A DNA stretch of 64,000 bases from Ascoidea asiatica (GCA_001600695.1 BCKQ01000006.1:946862-1010861); one strand, 5' to 3'. Positions 51,210 to 62,621 are shown, counted from the stretch's first letter. Notes: generated from the letters alone by a model not told the origin. Translations and numbers: made by a program.

Positions 51210-53560
51210 TTAATCTTCAAAACTATTACATTTTGAGATTGGAAATTCTTCTTCTTGTCCTTTCAACGGTCCTTCTGTATAATAAAGTTTTGGTCTATAT
51301 CCAGGTTCTTGATTCATAACACTTGAACTGCGAAATTTAGAAATCAAGTTTTCTTTCCCTTGTCTATATCATCACATTATTCTCATTACAAGTTTCATAA
51401 TTTTGTTAGTTTTCCACATTCTCTAATACTTTAATTTTATTCACACCTCAAATTTCAAAATAATATACTTACACATTTGCATATGAAATATCACAAATTT
51501 TTTCTGAATTAAACCTATTCCATTTAGTTCCCACTCTTGCTTTAGCAAAAGTTATAATGTGCTCTGGCGAGATAAAAGATATAAATGCATATCCAACGCT
51601 TTTAAAAATTATTAGTAATTAGTTTTTTTCTAAAAAAAATTCAAAAAAAAAGAATTTTATTTATTAGCTCAAAAAATACGTACTTGCAATGATTAATGAA
51701 ATCAATTCTTAAATCTTGTTATTTAATTTTTTCAAAAAAGTGAAATTTTGTTAGTAAATCTTTTTCATTTTTTCATTTCTTTAGTAGCACAAAGTAATAT
51801 TTACAAAGGAAATCATAGGTGTATTCATTAGTTTCATCAATATATTCTTTCAACATTTGCTGATCTACTTTATTTGGAATATTTCTTATCATTAATGTTG
51901 TTCTTTTATCTTGACCTCTTGCAATTCTATCCAAATCAACAATGTTTTTACCTGGAACTGATCCACATCTCATTGAAACTTGTTTAGTTCCATTTATAAA
52001 ATTTGTTTGGTAATTTGGATGGAAAGCATTATTTTGTAAACTATAAAATCTAGATTTAGATCCAGATGGAGCAGGGGTAATAGTGGACCTTACAGATTTA
52101 AAGTTAATCAATTGAGGTGAATATTCATTTCTAGTAATTCTATTATAGCCAATTGTTTTATAACGAGAACTATTAACACTTTTTTTTTCATTGGTAAGCT
52201 GAAAAAGTAACTTAATATCAGTGGAAAGAATTAGCATTGATCCATTAATAATGCATCCATTTAACTTGGCTATGGATTTCTGAACAGCTAAAACATTGTA
52301 ATAACTACAAAATATCAATGTCTCTGAAATATTAGAAGATTCTAATTTACTAAAAAATTTCAAATCCTCAATGCTACTCATCTTTGTCTTAATCAGATAT
52401 AAAAGCTTGTTACTTTGAACTCCCTCAATTACATTAATATAAACATTAGAACTAGATTCGTTTAATCCAGAAAGAGTAAGTCCATTTTGTAAAATAACTT
52501 GGTTTAATGAACATGAATACTCAACTGAAAAATTAATATCAGTTTCATAACTATAATCCTCAAGAATATTTTTAAATGCCTTCTCTGCATGCCGAATATC
52601 AAACCAACCAACAATAATCTCAAGAAAATAATCATTAAATTCCGAAAATTCAATAATGGCAACTTCTCCATAACTTGTGCATAATTGTTTAAGTAACTCT
52701 ATATTTGAACCTATAGGGAAATATTTCAATAAAAGAACCCTACTGGTAATTTCATTGTTATTAGATGATGGTTGAAGTAGTGAATTGTGTGTGAAGTTAA
52801 AAATCTTTTTATTTTTTAGATTAGGATTTTGTTCAAGTGTTTGAATTTTAAGTGCTTTAAAATTATTTTTCATGTTATGATTTTGATTTTGATTTTGAAG
52901 TTGCATTTGAGGTTGAATTTGATTTTGAGTAAAAATTTGATTCAGATTTTGACTTTGATTTTGTATCTGGCTCTGATTTCCGACCATAGCTAATTTACTA
53001 TTTATAATGGAAGATTCATTAATTGCTCTTTGGTCATTCATAGTGGTACCTAGTAAATTATCCGAGGTTTCAGTTTTATTTAGTGTGATCATTGAAGGCT
53101 GTTGAACATTGGAGGGATAAAAATGTGATTGTTGCTGATTTACATCAACATGGTCTGTCAAAAAATTTGGGTATAATTCCGAATATAGATTTGTATATTC
53201 ATCAGCATATGTATTGGATTGATCTAGAATAGGAAATGATTGTTTTTTATTTTTTGAAAGATTCTGATATTTACTAGGAATGATGTCATTTTCAAATGAA
53301 TTTATACCATCAGACTGATCTTCGTGCTTTACAAAGTACAATTTGTTATCTAAATTGGAATTTGCATGGAATGGAAAAGGGGCCACTGAAGATTGATTAG
53401 AAATATCTGTAAATGGAAGCTTTCTTTGGTTAAAAAATGAAGTTTGAAGTGAATTAATGCTATTAGTTGTATTATTATTCTCATTATGTTGAATGTTGGA
53501 GTTTTGAAGTAAATAATTGGTATTTTCGGGCTGACAAAAATTAGGAGGTGAAATATTCAT
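51210..53560 (-). CDS. Mei2-like RNA-binding protein, three introns
   Basis: Four exons on the minus strand: 53560-51805, 51714-51684 (31 nt), 51598-51473 and 51363-51210, giving 688 residues. Introns: 90 nt (GTAAAT, TACTAAC, AAG), 85 nt (GTACGT, TACTAAT, AAG) and 109 nt (GTAAGT, AACTAAC, TAG). The spliced C-terminus is the Mei2-type RRM: RTTLMIRNIPNKVDQQML, then TYDFLYLRIDFINHCNVGYA (across two introns), KWNRFNSEKICDISYANVQG and a conserved tail. The N-terminal half is Asn/Gln-rich, with weaker RRM-like segments at about 270-440. In fission yeast Mei2 binds meiRNA and drives meiosis. S. cerevisiae has no clear Mei2, so a role in meiosis or RNA regulation here is inference. Without splicing the frame stops inside the RRM. 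Confidence 0.87.
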
Positions 53561-54628
53561 TTTAGTGAAAATTAAGATTTAAATGTTGAAAAGAGAAACA
53601 ATTAGCAGGGAGGTAATTAAGAAAAGATTCACCTTTAATAACTTGGCAAAAATATCTGTTGTTTTTTCTAAATAAAATTCAAATCACTTCTTGAGAATTT
53701 TTAAATGTGATTAAAACCTAAATATAATAAAGATAGATTAATTTTTGACAATTACTAGGAAAAATAAAATATTATAAGAATAAAAAAAGGTTTGATCTAA
53801 ACAAAAAGATAGAAAATTTAAAAAGCAATTGCAATTAATTTCTGATAAAAACCAAAAAAAAGCTTGTTTTGAAAGAAAAAAATAAGGAAAAAAAAATAAA
53901 AGAACCAAAAATAGAAAAAAAATCTGCCAAATAAAAAGAGATTTTCAGTTTTAATATTTTGATAGCAATTTGAATGGAACGAAAGAATGTTAATGATGTA
54001 AGGATATTGATTATATTTTTTACTTAATTTATCTGTTGGATTAAAGTAATAAATAGTAAATAATATAAGTTTAGTTGTTAACTCATACAGTATAATAAAA
54101 AATAAAGATAAAAGAGAAAATTACACTACATTTTCTCCTTAAAAAAAATATCGCTGAAATGAAATTCATAGTTTCTAATTCTATATAAAAGCAAACGACC
54201 AAAAGAAGTTCACAAACAAATTTTTTCTTGGGAACTTTCAAAAATCAAGCAGAAAAAAAGAAGCATTTCCATTTCCATTCCATTTGTATTTGTATTTGTA
54301 TTTGTGTATTTACTGAATTTTTTGTTGGCAGAGTTGCGGCAAGTTTTCGCAGTGGAGGTGCTGAAAGAGAATTCGGTTCGTGAGTTTTGGTTCTTCTGCA
54401 GAAGAGAGCCCAGAAAAATGGACTCAGATTACGATTTGAGATTAAAAGAAAATTCAGAGAGTAATATATATACATTTATAAGGATACAGAGCTAAAGCAG
54501 CGATATTTAGCGAATGAAGACTATGAGATAGGAATATAAAAAATGGAATTTTAAATAGGAATATAAATAGGAATATAAATGGAATTATAAATGAAAATGC
54601 AATTTCAATTAGCAAGTTACTTATTCAT
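53561..54628. promoter_or_regulatory. region upstream of MEI2-like gene
   Basis: AT-rich, A-tract-rich 1.07 kb between the MEI2-like start and the stop of the membrane methyltransferase-fold gene. It contains TTGTATTTGTA repeats (about 54286-54306) and a short GC-richer patch (about 54330-54420). Short frames (54245-54495, both strands) are not supported. Confidence 0.5.
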
Positions 54629-56419
54629 CTAATAATATTGCCATACAGTACTTGGTAAAACCTCATTCATTAGATGCCAATGTTTTAGTGCAATTTTATC
54701 TTGAAATTCATTTAAACGATTGTTATCTTCAGTTAAAATCATGCCTGGTTTTATTTTTGAAATATCAACTCTTCTATATTGTAAAGTATTGAATATATGA
54801 AATCTTAAGTTTGAGCCATTACATTCTTCTAAAGAAACACTTTTGAAAGACTGAACTTGATAATTATCTTTGTTTCTGCAAAACATTACATAATTATTTG
54901 GATCATCATAATCAACAATATGAGAACTAGCATTTTTGAGAATTGCATCATGAAATATTTCACAATTATAAACTTCAGAAATAGTTGAGTATACAGATCT
55001 TATAGCTAAAGAATTCAAAGCTCCATAAATATTAACAACTAAAATTCCATCGGATTTTAAAACATTTTTTTTTATTTTTTCCCAGGCTTCAATAGAATAT
55101 AAATTTGAAGGTACTAACCCTCCAGAAAAAAAATCATGAATAACCAAAGAATATTTTTTTAATAAATTCAAGGAATTAATCCAAACATTTGCATCTTGAA
55201 TTATAATTTCATGTAATTCAGAAGATTTTAAACCAAAATAATCTCTTGAAATTTCGTAAATGACAGGATCAAGCTCTAAAATACTTGTTTCAAAATTTGA
55301 GTCAATAAAACCATTTGCAGCGGAACCAATACCTAACCCGAGTAAAATTACATTTTTTTCTTTAAAAGGAGGATCGATAATCTTTACAGCTTCTTGTAAT
55401 ATAAAAGTTGAATAAATTGAATCACCTAATTTAGTTTCATTATTCTCTTGATTTAACCAAAGACCACCTAATAAAGAGTGATCGACTCTCAAATATCTCA
55501 TTGGTTGATCATAACGAGATAAGTTTCCTGGATAAAGATCACCAACAACAACTTGACCAGTTATCGAACTTGTAGAATTATAAATAATTAAATCATCAAA
55601 ATGGTCTTTTATTGGATGAACTGGAAATTTCTGATTGGAAAACAATTTTAAAGGTTTTTGAAAAAAAAAATGAGAAGAAAAAATTAAAATAGTAAGTAAT
55701 ATAGTTGAAAATTTGTCAAAATTTAAATCTAATTTTTTTGAACTTTTTTTTGATTTAAACATAAAAATTGAAACTGAAATTGAATGAATTATCAGTAAGG
55801 TAAAGGATATCTTGAAAAGATCAAAACTATTTAATAAGCGAAATAATAAGAAATACAATAGTACAGCTGAAAAAAATTGAATCAAGTTCTTTTGGGATTG
55901 AATTCCGTTTTGAAATTTAGATAAATATTTAAAAGCAAATATGTATGATGGGATTAATCCAAAAATAAAAGTGAAAATAACACAACCATAGATGATTTGA
56001 TCAGTAGAAAAAAAGGAAAGGATTCTATTTACTGAAGATACATTATTTAGAGTTACAACAGAAATTTGATAGGTAATATTTTTTGAATATAGTTGCGAGA
56101 TTATTAAGGTAAATGGAATAGGAGTTAAAAAGTCAATAGAGTTTTTGATATCAAGACTTTCTCTTTTAACTTTTGAATCATTATTCTCATTATTGCTATC
56201 ATTATTTTTTACCATTTTAATTGAATGTCTTGGATATAGAATCACATAAAGAATATAAACAAAAACAAAAGCTAAAGGTATATAAGCTGGAGATATTATT
56301 TCCGAATAATGGCCAAACAAAGATTTTAAAGAATTAGCTTGGATCATTGTTAAAGAGAATAAACTTGATAAAACTAAAGTCTCAGACATAATTTGCCTTG
56401 AAGATTGTTTTGAAAACAT
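54629..56419 (-). CDS. membrane protein with spermidine-synthase-like domain
   Basis: 596 residues. The N-terminal about 260 residues contain several probable membrane helices (for example YIPLAFVFVYILYVILYP and IIYGCVIFTFIFGLIPSYIF). The C-terminal half is a class-I methyltransferase/aminopropyltransferase fold with NVILLGLGIGSAANGFI (nucleotide loop, about 360-376), an acidic SILELDP strand end, and YSLVIHDFFSGGLVPSNL. The last motif keeps one Asp, but the second Asp of spermidine synthases (DSSDP) is not there, so polyamine synthesis is doubtful; a methyltransferase or other role is possible. Fungi have similar fused membrane proteins of unknown function. First in-frame ATG used. Confidence 0.72.
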   Translation of the reverse strand: MFSKQSSRQIMSETLVLSSLFSLTMIQANSLKSLFGHYSEIISPAYIPLAFVFVYILYVILYPRHSIKMVKNNDSNNENNDSKVKRESLDIKNSIDFLTPIPFTLIISQLYSKNITYQISVVTLNNVSSVNRILSFFSTDQIIYGCVIFTFIFGLIPSYIFAFKYLSKFQNGIQSQKNLIQFFSAVLLYFLLFRLLNSFDLFKISFTLLIIHSISVSIFMFKSKKSSKKLDLNFDKFSTILLTILIFSSHFFFQKPLKLFSNQKFPVHPIKDHFDDLIIYNSTSSITGQVVVGDLYPGNLSRYDQPMRYLRVDHSLLGGLWLNQENNETKLGDSIYSTFILQEAVKIIDPPFKEKNVILLGLGIGSAANGFIDSNFETSILELDPVIYEISRDYFGLKSSELHEIIIQDANVWINSLNLLKKYSLVIHDFFSGGLVPSNLYSIEAWEKIKKNVLKSDGILVVNIYGALNSLAIRSVYSTISEVYNCEIFHDAILKNASSHIVDYDDPNNYVMFCRNKDNYQVQSFKSVSLEECNGSNLRFHIFNTLQYRRVDISKIKPGMILTEDNNRLNEFQDKIALKHWHLMNEVLPSTVWQYY

Positions 56420-57774
56420 TTTTTTCAGAATAGCTTTCTTTTAATTTTAATCAGAATTTAAATAACTGAATGAATGTATGTGCTTAATTGAAAAATAGCA
56501 CAATTTTTTATAACAGCAAATTTTTTTTTCATAAAAATTAATATTGAATTGAAAACTTTCTAAATAAAAAGACAAAAAAAAAAGTGAAATACATTTCAAT
56601 TTAAATGATATTTTTCGAAGGCATTTTATTCTAGAAATATAATTATTAACCGGTTTTTTTCGAGATGAATTTCATTGATGTTGTAGTATTATTGTTCATT
56701 TAGTTGATAATTAAGTATTGCTTATTGATGCAATAGGAGAAATGTACAGCACTGTGAAAATATATCTATTGAAAACACATTCTTCTATTAATCAAGACGT
56801 GTGAATAGTTCAGAAGTGATTTAAAACATCTTTTTTTTATCTGAAACAAACCATTTTTTAAGTCCCAATAAATATTACGTAATCACCACATAAGCATTTT
56901 TGATAACAATGATCAATAAAACTAAAGAAAGTGAACCAAAAAAACGGCGCTCGAAGTTTGAGATCCCATAACTCTGGTTCTATGAAAACCCAAAAGATCA
57001 CGTAATCGGCCACTTAAAAGTTATTTGAAGCAGTACGCAAAATGTACTCCGCGATAGTACCTAAAGCGCGGAATTCTCGCCAGATTTGAAAATGATTCCA
57101 GTGCTATCAGTTCTTTCGGACGTTCCTGGTGAAGTTATTGCACAGAAGTATGCTCAGATAGATAGCGTGAAGAAAGAGAGAAAGAAGAATAAGATGATCC
57201 GAAAATACCAACTGAGACAAAATACAGCGAGGAGCAAGAGGTAAAAAAAGAAAAAGAAATAGAAACAGGAAATACAGTAACATTAACTAGAAATGAACAT
57301 GAAAATGGAAATTGGAATAGACTTAGATAGCTATATAAGATCTTACTGAAGCTGAATGGGTTAATATTCCTAGGCTATTCTACTGGAGTCGTGATTTTTT
57401 GCTCATTATTATCTATAGTGTAAATGATGCTTGATCTCTTATACTGAAATCCTCTTTGGGAAACAATATATTGCTTTCTACTTTCATGTAAATTAGAAAT
57501 AAGGTATTATATTAGATAAGGAATTGTTTACTATTGTATATCAATACTCATTAATATAATATGACAAAGTGATTGTAAAGATAATATGATAATTTAGTTG
57601 ATAACTATGCATATATAAATCTAGCTTCAATTCTTCTCTTTTTTTTCAAAAATATAATGTTCGATCAATAACAATCAATTAACTGCTCGATCAATAACTC
57701 AATTATTTAACAATTGGTAAAAATTTCAACTGCATTTCATTTAGACTCATATTAATCATCTTTACATAAAAAAA
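56420..57774. promoter_or_regulatory. 1.35-kb divergent region, GC patch inside
   Basis: Between the starts of the membrane protein (-) and the Rieske-less oxygenase (+). AT-rich flanks surround a GC-richer core (about 56940-57130) with AAAACGGCGCTCGAAG and CGCGATAG words. No reading frame or tRNA is supported. Confidence 0.5.
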
Positions 57775-58776
57775 ATGGCTGATACTTCCGAACTTCCTTT
57801 AACTTTACCATCTTCTTGGTTCACTAGTAATAAAATTTTAGATATTATAAGAAGTGAAGTTTTATTGAAAGAATGGTTATATATAGCTCCAATCACTCGT
57901 TTTTACAAGTCTAACGGCTCGGAATATGTTCAATATTGTTATGCTAATAAACCGTGTTTTGTTCTTACTGGTGATTTTTCTTCTTCAACAACTTCAATCA
58001 ATGCATATCTCGGTGATTATGAAAAAGAAATTTTGCCTTTGAATAGTGATGAATTGAAAATTAATAAAAAACTTCAATCTCTTCCACAAATTTCTACTTA
58101 TATTACAAAAACTGGTTTAGTTTTCATCAATTATCAACAAAATCCTTCAGTTTCTTTAGAAGACCATTTTAGTAAAGATTTATTCAAGTTAACTGATAAT
58201 GTAAACTTTTCCAAATTAAAATATAAAAGAACTGTTGTTTATGAAACAAATTACAATTTTCTTACTTTTCTTGATGGTTACCAAGAATGTCTTCATTGTC
58301 AATATACCCACCCGGGTTTAGCAAAAGCTTATGATATGACTTCTTATGAAGTTCAAAATTATAAAAATTTCTCTCAGCATAAAACTTGTCCACAAACTAA
58401 TGCTAAAGCCGGTGAAGGTGATGGGTTATTTCTTTATTTTTTTCCAATTTCAACTTTAAGTTTATATGGCGGTGGAATGAATTGTTTTAGAGTTATTCCT
58501 ATAAGTAAAAACCGTTCAAAAATGGAAATCGATTTTTACTTTGATGAATCTATTGTAACTGATAAAACAAAAATGGGTGTCGAGTTTGAAAAATATTTTA
58601 ATTTTGTTAGACAAGTTCAAACTGAAGATCAATATCTTTGTGAAGATACTCAAAAAAACCTTCAAATTGGTCTTTATAAAGTCGGTTTTTTGAATCCTGT
58701 CAAGGAAAGTGGTGTTCTCTTTTATCAAAATTTGATTCGTGAAAGAGTAGTTAACTTTGTTAAAACGGCTGCATAA
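57775..58776 (+). CDS. choline-monooxygenase-like oxygenase lacking its Rieske centre
   Basis: 333 residues. The C-terminal catalytic domain of Rieske non-heme iron oxygenases is present: NYNFLTFLDGYQECLHCQYT with HPGL following puts iron ligands at His174 and His179, the bridging acid at Glu171, and the third ligand at Asp285 (QVQTEDQYLCEDTQ). The N-terminal region has the family lead-in (LLKEWLYIAPITRF...NKPCFVLTGD) and the late strand TKTGLVFINY. The expected CxH and CxxH [2Fe-2S] ligands between them are absent, with about 50 residues missing compared with choline monooxygenase-like proteins (about 380-430). No stop or splice signal suggests a hidden exon. Substrate unknown; electron input would need another route. 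Confidence 0.82.
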   Translation: MADTSELPLTLPSSWFTSNKILDIIRSEVLLKEWLYIAPITRFYKSNGSEYVQYCYANKPCFVLTGDFSSSTTSINAYLGDYEKEILPLNSDELKINKKLQSLPQISTYITKTGLVFINYQQNPSVSLEDHFSKDLFKLTDNVNFSKLKYKRTVVYETNYNFLTFLDGYQECLHCQYTHPGLAKAYDMTSYEVQNYKNFSQHKTCPQTNAKAGEGDGLFLYFFPISTLSLYGGGMNCFRVIPISKNRSKMEIDFYFDESIVTDKTKMGVEFEKYFNFVRQVQTEDQYLCEDTQKNLQIGLYKVGFLNPVKESGVLFYQNLIRERVVNFVKTAA

Positions 58777-59129
58777 TTAATCTTTCAACTTTATTTTTTT
58801 TCGTCTTCCTTTTTACTTAATATTTAAATTTAGACCCATATTCAATAACTAAAATCAAAACTAAAATTCAATTTCTTTTTATAATCTTCATAAATTATCT
58901 TTTATATCCATTAATATATGCTAACTATACACTTTTATTCATTTATGGCTCTAAGTTACAATGTAAAATATGACGTCTAAAATTTAGTTTAATCTTTCGA
59001 TAATTTAAAAGCCGACATGCAGCTCCGTAAATAGTATAACTAGCAATATCAGTGGCGGTATTGTTTATACTTTTACCAAGCAGCTTTAATATTATTTGAA
59101 ATAAAATTTTTTAATTGATTTAAAATTTT
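58777..59129. other. intergenic region upstream of MSH5
   Basis: AT-rich 353-bp spacer containing the 3' end of the oxygenase-like gene and the MSH5 promoter. A GC-richer word AGTGGCGGTATTG (about 59050) is the only visible landmark. Confidence 0.5.
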
Positions 59130-62100
59130 ATGAAATCTTTAATCAATTACTTAAAAATGAGTCTTTTAGATAATATTATTTCTGTTGGAGACAATTTCCC
59201 AAATATTACAGAAGTTAATCAAACTACAATCTTGAATTCGACTCAAGATGAGTCCTTTCTTTCATTGACAGATGATATAATCCTTTCAATTGATTATAGA
59301 TTCAATAAGTTTAGCGCTTGTTGCTTAGATATAAGCTCAAGAAGATTATATGTTTTAGAAAACTCTTCTATAGTTTTAACTCAAAATGATTACTTAGGAA
59401 TAGCTGAAGCATTTTTCGAAAATAGTATGTAAATAACTTGCTATTACTTTTTTATTACTGAGGCTAAAAAACTGTACTTTTTTTATGATCTTGGGATAAC
59501 TAACAATACTTTCAAACCAAAAGTTGTGATTCAATTCAAGCCTACTGTTGTTCTCATAGCTACATGTCTCGATCCAGTATTTTGTGAAATAGCAAGCAAA
59601 GCTGGTAAGCTTCACACCCACTATACCTTTTTGAATATATTTTTTATGCTTAACTAACTTAGCTTAAAGCAGGAATTTTTCACTGACAAATCAACATTTT
59701 TTTTAATTAACTGAAATAGCTGGCAAATTCAATTATTCTTTAAAGATTACACCCAATCACCATTATGCAAAATCTGAGGTACTTAAATTATTTGAAGAAA
59801 TCCTTGATGAAGCAAAAGGAGAATGCGATGAAATATCTAATGAAAATTCATTAACTACATCAAAGTTGAAATCTTATTTTGCTATGCTTTCAAATAATCC
59901 AGACTACTCGGTGGCTGTATGTATATAACCTGATGAAATTATTCATTATTTGCTTTTATTTTTCAAGCGCTAGTAACTAATTATTCTATTTTTCTAAAAA
60001 AGCTTGGTTGTATTGGCTCCTTATTGTCTATGCTTCAAACCCATATTTTTTTTCAGAATTCCGAAATTAAAGCATTGAGCTTGATCTCCACTTTTGAAAC
60101 ATTGATTTTGTAAGTTTTACAGTCACTATTTTTTACCTACGATATCAGATAACAAATATTCTAACATATTATTCAAGGGAAGATTATATGTTCATCGATC
60201 AAAGTACATTATTTGCACTTCAAATTTTTTCAAATCCAAATTACACTCAAATTACTTCGAAAAAAGATAGCAAAGTAACTGTTTTCGGTACATAATACTT
60301 TTTTTTTTAAACATATATTTTATATCAAAAATACTAATGCCATCAATTAGATCTTTTGAATTTTACCGGTTCAGTTCCAGGGGCTAAGATGCTAAGAAAT
60401 TGGCTAACAAGACCATTGTCAAATCTTCGGTTAATTGAAGAGAGACATAAATCAATTGAGATTTTTCTGCGATCAAATAATTCCGAAACGGTGAAAAAAT
60501 TGATGAGTTCAATCAAAAATTTGGGAATTATTTCAAAAAACATACTAACTTTACATGCTGGAAAAGCACAACTAAGAACCTGGGAGTCGATTTTAAACTT
60601 CTTAAATCATTCAATAGAAATTTATGAAACTCTCAACTTTTTACATGGCAGGGAAGAGATTGAAGTTATTCAAGCTATTATTTCATTGGCTGATGTTGAA
60701 ACGATCAAAGATCTGGTTGAAACTCTTATTTCAACAATAGATTTTGAAGAATCAATTGAATCAGGGAAAATTACTATTGCCAATAAAGTTCATCCTAGAT
60801 TAGATGAGCTAAGAAATATCTATAATGAAATGGATGATATTCTAAATGATGTTGCCTTGGAGGTTTGTAAAGTATTTCCAAAAGCTTTTTCGGACTTGAT
60901 TAATGCCGTTTATATACCACAGCTAGGATATCTTATTTCTGTTTTATATGAAGATAACAATTATTTTGACTATATATTTGATGATTGGGAAGAAATTTTT
61001 CGAACTACCACCACAGTATATTTTAAGACTGATGCTACAAAAAAAATGGATGATTATTATGGTGATATTTATAGTTTGATGTGTGATTGCGAAATTGAGA
61101 TTTTATATGAACTGCAAATGGTTATTATTGAACAAGAAAAGCTTTTATGCGAGCTTAGCACTTTGTTTGCTTCTTTAGATTGGTACGACTCACACTCAAC
61201 TTCTTTTGAAAAAAAAACAAATATATCCTACTAACAGAATTATCTTTATCGTAGTTTTCTTTCTCTATCTAAGGCTTCTGAAATTTACAATTATTGCAAA
61301 CCAGAAATGAGTAATAACATCATATTAGATATTAAAGATGGAAGGTAAGAATATTCTTTTACTTTTTAGTTATATTTGAAAGCACATTATAAGTTTATTA
61401 TATTAACTGGCTTTTTTTTAATACTAAGACATCCACTATATGAAACTGTCGTTCCAACATTTGTTCCGAATCAAACTTATTTAAATGGTTCCACTAGTGG
61501 TGATGATAGGTGGGCAGAAACAGGACACGAAAGAATCTTGTTAGTAACAGGTGCTAATTTCTCTGGAAAATCTGTTTATTTAACACAGTGTGCTTTAATT
61601 GTCTTCCTTGCTCATATAGGTTGCTTCGTTCCCGCTTCTAAAGCTATTATTGGGTTAACAGATAAAATATTGACAAGACTGGTATCAAAGGAAAGTGTTT
61701 CAAATGCACAAAGCACTTTTTTGATTGATTCTCAGCAAATTTCCAAATCTCTGAATTTGATTACCGAAAGAAGCCTGCTTATTATTGACGAATTTGGTAA
61801 AGGAACAGATATAATAGGTATGTTAAATACTTTTACACATTGAAACTATTTTTGCTTTATTACTAACGTTTTCTTAGATGGACCTTCTTTATTTGGTTCT
61901 GTTCTGAACTATCTTTCGAAATTGAAAAATTGTCCCAGAACTGTTGCTTCCACCCACTTTCACGGTAAGAACACCTTCTTTTAAAAAAGGGAATATATTG
62001 AAGAATAGTTTGCTTTACTAACCTTTTTAAAAAGAAATTTTTGCCCCTAGTATTATGGGAAATATCAATGGTATTCATCATTACCAAATGGAAATTTTGA

Positions 62101-62581
62101 TATCCTTTGATCAAAGCGATCAAAATGAATCTACTGAAAATATAACATATTTGTATCATTTGAAAGAAGGTACAATGACAAATAGTTTTGGAATTTAGTA
62201 AGTATACTGAAATTTAGGTCTTTTTTTAAATCTTATTTTAGTTTTTGTTCTAACGTTTATTTTAGTTGTGCAAAAATGTGTGGAATAAAACACACAATAG
62301 TCAGAAGAGCACAAGATATATTCACAATGATTGAAAATGGAAAAGATCCGGTCAAAAAATGTTCAGTACTCACAGAAAAAGAAGCTAATTCTCTCAATGT
62401 TGCAGTAAGTAATATATTCATAAATTTTAGCTGCATGTGCTTTATAAAACCTCTGACTACTAACAATAAATTCAAGAAAGTAATTTCGAAAAATTTTTTA
62501 AAATGGGATTTTTCAAAAGAAGATCATAAATCAGATATACGCATCAAGGAAAAATTGATTCAATTGACAAATGAAAAATAA
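59130..62581 (+). CDS. MSH5: MutS homologue Msh5, eleven introns
   Basis: Meiotic MutS family protein that with Msh4 stabilises crossover intermediates. Exons: 59130-59424, 59524-59604, 59720-59916, 60003-60109, 60178-60287, 60351-61182, 61255-61344, 61429-61817, 61878-61964, 62035-62197, 62266-62404, 62477-62581 (864 residues; S. cerevisiae 901). All introns are 60-119 nt with GT...AG ends and mostly TACTAAC-like branches. Every join keeps frame and homology, e.g. LDCFLSLSKASEIYNYCKPE, DGRHPLYETVVP and STHFHEIFAPSI. Walker A is TGANFSGKS; Walker B is LLIIDEFGKGT, whose EFGKGT form marks Msh5 rather than Msh4. An in-frame ATG at 59157 is an alternative start. Three CTG codons (61751, 61775, 61904) sit at hydrophobic family positions. 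Confidence 0.9.
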
Positions 62582-62621
62582 TTTCCAGAAAAAGTTAGTG
62601 GCTATATATAACATTAAACAT

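Noticed and set aside
59130..62581. Reading the MutS-family gene as MSH4
   Set aside because: Walker B is IDEFGKGT and the C-terminal DGPSLFGS...STHFHE and KMCGIKHTIVRRAQ regions match Msh5, not Msh4.
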